Shown: in pieces, positions 57,672 to 64,000 of the stretch
Layout of the letters: the number at the start of each line of letters is the position of its first letter
Position numbering within the stretch: the stretch's first letter is position 1
DNA from: an uncultured Clostridia bacterium
GTDB lineage: Bacteria > Bacillota > Clostridia > Christensenellales > Aristaeellaceae
Assembly (NCBI GenBank): GCA_947624355.1
Contig: CANQKI010000003.1
Coordinates: forward strand, 1 to 64,000
Length of the DNA: 64,000 bases
Direction of reading: 5' to 3'
Notes under the pieces: generated by a model
What the model was told of the DNA's origin: nothing
Seen by the model: only the letters and a program-made list of their open reading frames with translations
The model's database searches: none
Made by a program: the position numbers and the translations under genes

Positions 57672-59177
57672 TTAAATCACGTATTCGATCATGTCCGTTT
57701 CGGACAGTTCGGGACTGCGTTCCAATTCTCCGGATACCTTGAAATCCTTCATCACGATGATGCGGTCCGCCATGCCGATGAGCTCAGCCATTTCTTCGCT
57801 GATGAGCAGGATAGCCTTTCCCTGCTTCTTCATTTCACCGATCAAAGCATACATGGCCTGCTTCACGCCGATATCCACGCCGCGTGTAGGACAGTCCATA
57901 ATCAGCACGTCGGACCCCTTGGCCGTCCATTTGCCGAAGGAAACCTTCTGCTTGTTTCCGCCGGACAGTGTATTGACCCATTGTTTGCCGTTATTGCATT
58001 TGATGCGGAAGGAGTCGATTTCCTTTTTGGCCATTTTCTTTTCTGCCGCTGGGCTAATGAACGTGGCGTGCGACAGGGCGGGCAGGGAAGGAAGCACGAT
58101 GTTTTCCCCGATCGCCGCTTCCAGGATCAGCGCTTCTTTGTCGCGGTTCTTGGAGATATAGCCGATCCCTTCTTTGATGGCCTGATAGCAGTTTGTAATC
58201 TCCTTGCCGTTGCGCAGCACTTTTCCGCCCGCCAGCTTTTCCAGGCCGAACGCGGCGCGGCCGATCTCGTGCATGCCGCAGCCGCTGAGGCCGCCGAAGC
58301 CGATGATTTCTCCTTTATGCAGCTTCAGGGAGAAATGCTCGATGGGGCCGAACGTGATATCCTGCAGTTCCAGCGCCACCTCTGGCAAGTGCGACGTATC
58401 GTAATCTTCCCGATAGTAGGCTTCGCCGATTTCACGGCCCACCATCATGTAACGGATGCGCTGCACGGCGTCCGGCGCGTCCATTTCGGCACGGTCCAGG
58501 TGGCCGATGATTTCGCCGTCCCGCAGCACGGTCAAATCGGTGCACTGTTCCAGAATCTCATCCATATCGTGAGAAATGAAAATGACCGATTTCCCTTCAT
58601 CCTTCATTTTGTGGATCAGCTTGTAGAGAATGTTGCGGCCTTCCAGCGACAGGGCCGTGGTGGTTTCGTCCACCACGAACACCTGCGTGTCGTCGGATAC
58701 GCACCGCACGATCTCAATCAGCTTGCGGTCCTCGAAACCGTACTTGTTGATGCTGTCCGCCGCCTTGATGTGGGAAATGCCGAAATCGTCCAGCATTTTC
58801 TGGGCCGCTTCCGTCACTTTCTTCATGTTGACGATTCTGAATTTCGAGAATTCATCAAACTGCCCGGCAAAGATGTTTTCCGCTACGGTGCAGTCTGGAA
58901 TCGTATTGGCTTCCTGCAGTACCATGCTGATGCCCTTTTCCTGGGCTTCCACCATGGTGGAGGGGTTCCAGGGCTGCCCGTGATAGAACATTTCCCCGCT
59001 GGTTGCCTTCTGCATGCCGGAGATAATGGAAGTGATGGTGGATTTCCCACTGCCGTTTTCTCCCACCAGCCCCCGAATCTGGCCGGCGTAGAATTTCATA
59101 TCCACGCCGCGCAGCGCACGGGTCGGGCCAAAGTTTTTGACCACGTTCCTGACCTCGATGACGACTTCGTTGCTCAT
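57672..59177 (-). CDS. Sugar ABC transporter ATP-binding protein (two NBDs, RbsA/MglA-like)
   Basis: GLVGENGSGKSTITSIISG; NTLSGGNKQKVSFGKW. Confidence 0.95.
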   Translation of the reverse strand: MSNEVVIEVRNVVKNFGPTRALRGVDMKFYAGQIRGLVGENGSGKSTITSIISGMQKATSGEMFYHGQPWNPSTMVEAQEKGISMVLQEANTIPDCTVAENIFAGQFDEFSKFRIVNMKKVTEAAQKMLDDFGISHIKAADSINKYGFEDRKLIEIVRCVSDDTQVFVVDETTTALSLEGRNILYKLIHKMKDEGKSVIFISHDMDEILEQCTDLTVLRDGEIIGHLDRAEMDAPDAVQRIRYMMVGREIGEAYYREDYDTSHLPEVALELQDITFGPIEHFSLKLHKGEIIGFGGLSGCGMHEIGRAAFGLEKLAGGKVLRNGKEITNCYQAIKEGIGYISKNRDKEALILEAAIGENIVLPSLPALSHATFISPAAEKKMAKKEIDSFRIKCNNGKQWVNTLSGGNKQKVSFGKWTAKGSDVLIMDCPTRGVDIGVKQAMYALIGEMKKQGKAILLISEEMAELIGMADRIIVMKDFKVSGELERSPELSETDMIEYVI

Positions 59178-59287
59178 GTTCTTCCTCACATCCTGTCTGA
59201 AATTGATACGGTCGCAATGATGTTTTGTTCAGGGAATAACCTTCTATTTTAAGGAATCCCGCTTTTCCAAGCCGGTATTCCTTAAAC

Positions 59288-60427
59288 TCAGCGGTATTTC
59301 AGCCAGCCATGCTGAATGCACTTGCGAAAGTCCCAGGCGTCAGGCCGATCCTCTGTCACTTTATAGCTCCAGTACGCGCCGCCCTCCACCTGATCCCAGG
59401 CTTCCATATGCGCGTCGGCCAGCTGACGGTATAAGGCCCGGGCTTTTTCATCATTTTCGGCGTTCTTAATATCTTCCATATTCTGCACCAGGCACCATTC
59501 GCCCACCATGACAGGATGGTGCTCCGCGGCCTGCAAAACATCTTTCAGAAAGATTTCCCGAATCAGCTTCAAATAGTTTTCCATAATCAGCCCGCCATGG
59601 ATCTCCCCGCCGTTTGCCTGGTAAGCGTATGCGGAGGGCAGGCCGTTATAGGCAAACATGCCTTCAGAGAAGGTCAGGTATTTGTGCGCATCCAGCCAGA
59701 CGCCGGGATATTCTTCCTTTGGCATGAAGTCCGCCCAGCGGGAAAGATCGAACTGATCCGACAGGACAATCACGGCATCCTTGGGCAATAAGGGCTTGAT
59801 GCGCCGGTACACATCCAAATAGAATTGCTTTAAAAAAGTATCCGGGACAGCTTCAGACTGCGCAACGCGTTCAGGATAACGGTCCTTGAACAAAAATGCG
59901 TTCATCGCCATAATGTGATCGCTGGCGGGCTCGTTGATCGGCCCGATGCCGAACAGCGCGGGGCTGGCGGCGTATCGTTTTGCCAGTTTTTCCAGCAGCT
60001 GCAGGCTTTCTTCCACATACTCCGGGTGCTTGTGCCAGGTGCACAGGCCGCATGCGCCGCTGTTGTCAAATCCGTTCTGGCCGCCGCGCACGGAATGCAG
60101 ATCGATCAGCACCTTGATACCGTATTTTTCCGCCCATTGGAAAGCCTTGTCCAGACAGTCGATCGAGGCCGGGCGCCCCGGTTCGCCATAGATATAATAC
60201 GGAATGGGAATGCGCACCATATTGACGCCCGCATACGCCATAAAGGAAAAATCGTCTTCCGTAATATAGCTTTCGTAGTGCTTCCGCAGCCGTCTGCAGG
60301 CTTCCTGTTCAGGGAGCTGCGAGAAAAAGTCCAGCTCATCCTCGCCGTCGATCCCCTCGAACAATGCTGGCTGCATCCATTTTTCAAGCGAAAGCCAGTT
60401 GCCCAGGTTCACGCCCCGCAGCTTCAT
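59288..60427 (-). CDS. GH5-type glycoside hydrolase (exo-beta-1,3-glucanase-like)
   Basis: RGVNLGNWLSLEKWMQPALF; IGPINEPAS; VGEWCLVQ. Confidence 0.9.
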   Translation of the reverse strand: MKLRGVNLGNWLSLEKWMQPALFEGIDGEDELDFFSQLPEQEACRRLRKHYESYITEDDFSFMAYAGVNMVRIPIPYYIYGEPGRPASIDCLDKAFQWAEKYGIKVLIDLHSVRGGQNGFDNSGACGLCTWHKHPEYVEESLQLLEKLAKRYAASPALFGIGPINEPASDHIMAMNAFLFKDRYPERVAQSEAVPDTFLKQFYLDVYRRIKPLLPKDAVIVLSDQFDLSRWADFMPKEEYPGVWLDAHKYLTFSEGMFAYNGLPSAYAYQANGGEIHGGLIMENYLKLIREIFLKDVLQAAEHHPVMVGEWCLVQNMEDIKNAENDEKARALYRQLADAHMEAWDQVEGGAYWSYKVTEDRPDAWDFRKCIQHGWLKYR

Positions 60428-60445
60428 TCCCACCGCCTCCTTCCG

Positions 60446-61621
60446 TCATCTTTCCGTTTGATCCGGAAACCATCCCAAGTCGTGGCAGCGGCCCAAATCC
60501 CAGGCGTCCCAGCCCACCCAGCCGGCTGTGTTGACCGTATCGGTGAGCAGCTTGTAGCTCCAGAAGATATATCCGTGGCCGCGGTTCCAGGCTGCCAGCT
60601 GCGCTGCCGCGATCGCCCTGTACAAATCCTTCTTTTCTTCGTCGCCCATGCACTCCCGGGACGACCCCTCCATACCGTTCAGCACCGTTTGACCGCCCTT
60701 GGTGTCACGCCCTGTGGCCAAAGAATTGAACAGGCACCATTCACCGCAGATCACCGGGAAATACTGTTCCATTTCTTCGACCAGCCGATAGTAATTGTCC
60801 ATGATATAGCGCACGTAGCCGGGCGCGCTTTGCTCGCAGCCCATGCCTTCGGCGTTCATCAGGTACTGATGGGTGTCCAGCCAGACGTTTTTGTAGCAAT
60901 CCTCCCGCATGAAATCCTTCCAGGCCGTCAGGTCAAAGGCGTCATGCAGCACGACGGCTTTCTCTTCCGGCATATGCTTGCGAAGCTTCCAATAGGCTTC
61001 CACATAGAACCACCGCAGGAAACCAAAGGAAATGCCGGCGCTGCCTTCAGCCACTTGGGGATCCCGGGGCTTGTAGCGGTCCTGCACATGGGCGACGCTC
61101 CACAGCCATTCGTTCATGGGTTCGTTGATGGGCTGGATGCCAAAAAGGCTTTCGTGCCGGCCGTACCGCTCCGCCAGCTTTTCCAGCAGATTGAGCACAA
61201 AATCAATCTTTTCCTGGCTTTGCGCCCATTTGCACACGCCGCTGATGCCGCTGTTGTCAAATCCGTTCTGGCCGCCCGGCACCGTATGCAGATCGATCAG
61301 GATTTTCAGCCCATACCGTTTGGCCCAGGAAAAGGCTTTGTCCAGTTCTTCGATGCAGCCGATATAGGGCGCCACGTCTCCGAAAATAAAATAGGGAATC
61401 GGGATGCGGACGGTATTCAGGCCCATGGCGCGGATACGGATAAAATCGCCTTCCGAAATGTATTCTGACCGGTGCACCCGGATACGCGCTTCATAGACTT
61501 CCTTTGGCAGCATCCGGGGAAGATCGTATTCGTCCTGCGCATCGGTGTTATAAAACAGAGCGGGACTCATCCACTTTTCCAGCACCAGCCAGTTGCCGAG
61601 ATTAACGCCCTTGATCTTCAA
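60446..61621 (-). CDS. GH5-type glycoside hydrolase, paralogue of the preceding gene
   Basis: KGVNLGNWLVLEKWMSPALF; QPINEPMNE; CGEWCLFN; probable TTG start. Confidence 0.9.
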   Translation of the reverse strand: MKIKGVNLGNWLVLEKWMSPALFYNTDAQDEYDLPRMLPKEVYEARIRVHRSEYISEGDFIRIRAMGLNTVRIPIPYFIFGDVAPYIGCIEELDKAFSWAKRYGLKILIDLHTVPGGQNGFDNSGISGVCKWAQSQEKIDFVLNLLEKLAERYGRHESLFGIQPINEPMNEWLWSVAHVQDRYKPRDPQVAEGSAGISFGFLRWFYVEAYWKLRKHMPEEKAVVLHDAFDLTAWKDFMREDCYKNVWLDTHQYLMNAEGMGCEQSAPGYVRYIMDNYYRLVEEMEQYFPVICGEWCLFNSLATGRDTKGGQTVLNGMEGSSRECMGDEEKKDLYRAIAAAQLAAWNRGHGYIFWSYKLLTDTVNTAGWVGWDAWDLGRCHDLGWFPDQTER

Positions 61622-61782
61622 TCCATCACTTTCTTTCCTGGACTTGTTTTATGCCCGCGCTTCAGCGAAAAAATGTCAAATGTGGTGGAATTCATTCCAA
61701 TATAACAATAGCAAAAAAAAGCGCCCGGTTTATACCATAAATCCGAGCATTTTATCATATTTATTAGTTTTGTTGTTCGTTT

Positions 61783-64000
61783 CTACTTTTCCTTCCGGTC
61801 CCCGTATAATGCTCTGTACTGCTTTGGCGTCATGCCGGTCCATTTTTTGAAAACCTTGCCCATATGGCTCTGGGAAGAAAAAGAAAGGGATGCCGCAATA
61901 TCGTCAAGGGATTTGGCGCTGAAAATCAGTTCATGAGCCGCCGCGCGCGCCTTCTCCCGGCTGATATAGTCGATGACCGTCATCCCCGTCTCCCTTGAAA
62001 ACAGCTGAGAGAGGTATTCAGGGTTAATGTTCATGGCGGCAGCGATTTCTTTGACGGTCAGTTTGGCGGCAATTCGCTTGACGATCAATTCCCTGCATCG
62101 AATCACCAACGGGTTTTCTGTCTTAACATTATTATACTTTCTCACCGCCAAACAGTATTCCGCCTGCGCGTTTCGAAGCAGGGCACCGATCTTTTCCCAG
62201 TCCTCCTGCGCTTCGATCTGCTGGATAAACACGTCGCTCATAGAAAAGGCCACTTCCGAGGGGACGCCGCCGCGTATCGCAGTACGGGAAGAAATGCCGG
62301 TAACCACGATGGCAATATCTTTCAGGTTTCGTACTGCATCCTTTGAAACGGTGCCGACCTTATCCATTTCCAGCTCATCAAAAACTTTCAGCAGGCCCTC
62401 CAGATTCCCGGTTCGGATGCACTCCTGTTCCCGCTGCTCCTGCAGGTAGGAATTATGGCTTCTTTCGCTTTCCTGTAAATCAGCCGTAAAGGACTGCACT
62501 TTTTTTCTGATTTCTTCGTTTTGTTTCCGCATGGACGCTGTCCCCGCATTTTCCGTGTCCGCGGACGGCAAAAGCTCCGGGAGCAGATCCTGATACAAAA
62601 AGAAATCAAAGTCAGCGTATTTTTGATGCAGCAGCCGGTCCGCGCAGGTCAGGCCGACGAAGCATCCCGTGAATTCGCCGAACCGGGAATACTCATCGGA
62701 AAATTCGCTGGTATCAAAAACAGGCCCAATGGTTTTCCATCGCTTTCCGTCATCGGAATAACTGAAAAACGATTTGCGGCCTTCGATCATCAGTTTCATC
62801 CAGACCGAACCGCTTGGTGCAGGGATACGTTCATGTTCGGTCCGTTCGCCGTTTCTGATTCTGAGCACGGATAAAGCCGGCCGGCCCAGCGTATCGCTGT
62901 AATACTTCCGCAGGAAAGCGAAATTCATGTTATCGTAATACAGGATAAGCCCCGCGCTCTGCTGATAAACCTCGGGCTCAAATTCCATCCGGGTCATGAC
63001 TTTTGCGTGTACGCTGCGCAGCTTACGGGCCAGCAGGCTCACCCGGTGCAGGGAACAGCCGGATTCCTGCCCCCGCATACGAAGCCAGCCGGGACGGGCC
63101 GATAAATCGCAAAAGCTGCCTGGGGCGATTCGGGGCGCGTAATACTGAATGCCCAAACAGCCGCAGTCAAAATCGTCCCTGTCCGGAATTTGCGCCGGTT
63201 TCCAGTCGGGCAGCCCGCTTCCTTCCACAAAGGTTTCCGCCATCCTTCCGCCGGACGCCAGGCGAAGCCATCCGTCCTCCGTCCATTTCATTTTCTGGAT
63301 GGCCGTTTCCCGCCCCAAAGTGCAGCGCAGCTCCGGGGTAAAGGGCCTGGCGCACAAATGCACCAGATAGACTTCCCCCAGGCTCGTTTCCACATAGCTG
63401 CCATGGCCGCATTTTTGCAGATAACTCGCCGGGTTATAGTAATGCGGCTTTAAGTGATCCACATCCTGCCGCTCATTTCTTTCTTCCGGCGTCGCCGTGA
63501 CGATGGGATTCATTGGGTCGCTTTCATAAGGCCCGAAAGGGTTCCGGGCCCGGGCCATTGTCACGCAGTGATAGTAGCCCGTGCCGCCCTCTGCGCACAT
63601 GAGATAATAGTATTCTCCGTGCCGGGTCAGATGCGGCGCTTCCAGACATCCCCTGTCCGTGCCGCCCCGCCAGATACGCCGGGGATTTCCCCTGATTCTT
63701 TTTTCCTGCGGATCGTATTCCGCGATGCAGATTTGTCCGGGCTTTTCATAGCCCGATCTCGTTTCCCAATCGAGGGCCACCACCCATTTCCGCCCGTCCC
63801 GGTCGTGAAACAGGGAAGCGTCAAAGCCGGAGGAATGCAGATAAACAGGCTCGCTCCATGGCCCGCAAATATCTTTGGCCGTGATGAGATAATTGTCGAT
63901 GTCGAAATAGCGTGCGTTCATGGAATGCATGATCCCATACACGACATAAAACAAATCCTCATCCTCGCAATAGGTAAGACACGGCGCCCAAATGCCTTTC
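61783..64000 (-). CDS. GH43-type domain fused to AraC-family regulator (5' end beyond window)
   Basis: Open frame to 64000 (KGIWAPCLTY...); GFDASLFHDRDG; CLEAPHLTRHGEYYYLMCAEGGTGYYH; C-terminal AraC HTHs VKEIAAAMNINPEYLSQLFSRETG. Confidence 0.9.
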   Translation of the reverse strand, partial: KGIWAPCLTYCEDEDLFYVVYGIMHSMNARYFDIDNYLITAKDICGPWSEPVYLHSSGFDASLFHDRDGRKWVVALDWETRSGYEKPGQICIAEYDPQEKRIRGNPRRIWRGGTDRGCLEAPHLTRHGEYYYLMCAEGGTGYYHCVTMARARNPFGPYESDPMNPIVTATPEERNERQDVDHLKPHYYNPASYLQKCGHGSYVETSLGEVYLVHLCARPFTPELRCTLGRETAIQKMKWTEDGWLRLASGGRMAETFVEGSGLPDWKPAQIPDRDDFDCGCLGIQYYAPRIAPGSFCDLSARPGWLRMRGQESGCSLHRVSLLARKLRSVHAKVMTRMEFEPEVYQQSAGLILYYDNMNFAFLRKYYSDTLGRPALSVLRIRNGERTEHERIPAPSGSVWMKLMIEGRKSFFSYSDDGKRWKTIGPVFDTSEFSDEYSRFGEFTGCFVGLTCADRLLHQKYADFDFFLYQDLLPELLPSADTENAGTASMRKQNEEIRKKVQSFTADLQESERSHNSYLQEQREQECIRTGNLEGLLKVFDELEMDKVGTVSKDAVRNLKDIAIVVTGISSRTAIRGGVPSEVAFSMSDVFIQQIEAQEDWEKIGALLRNAQAEYCLAVRKYNNVKTENPLVIRCRELIVKRIAAKLTVKEIAAAMNINPEYLSQLFSRETGMTVIDYISREKARAAAHELIFSAKSLDDIAASLSFSSQSHMGKVFKKWTGMTPKQYRALYGDRKEK

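Overview
High-GC, densely coded chromosomal window, probably from a spore-forming clostridial Firmicute. This is inferred from a YhcN/YlaJ-like lipoprotein, a SPOCS/LysM protein, a T-box leader on pheST and clostridial-type regulators. No rRNA, tRNA or CRISPR array was seen. About 0.3-2.7 kb holds an XRE regulator, a PD-(D/E)XK-like protein and a DPPY DNA methylase, which look like a dispersed R-M-like set. About 3.8-24 kb is mainly housekeeping (surE, rpiR-like, nucleoside kinase, nnr/acpS, trpS, ABC exporter with TetR, dacF, alcohol dehydrogenase). About 24.4-27.5 kb is an AT-richer Type II R-M island (M, C, R) next to an IS remnant and a decapitated AlkZ-related gene. About 27.5-37 kb carries thrB/thrC/ACT/hom and T-box-pheST. 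About 39.1-47.6 kb encodes an Opp/Dpp-type ABC transporter in which several subunits look remodelled: the OppC-type permease carries a seven-repeat RCC1-like beta-propeller between TM1 and the permease core, the OppF-type ATPase carries a ~185-aa insertion after Walker A, and the binding protein looks circularly permuted. About 48-64 kb is a glycan/glycoside utilisation locus (pgmB, GH78, GH1, GH3, sugar ABC transporter, two GH5). It ends in a single ORF joining a GH43-type enzyme domain to an AraC regulator, truncated by the window edge. The best candidates for undescribed biology are the remodelled Opp system and the GH43-AraC chimera. All family calls are by-eye motif recognition; no searches were run.
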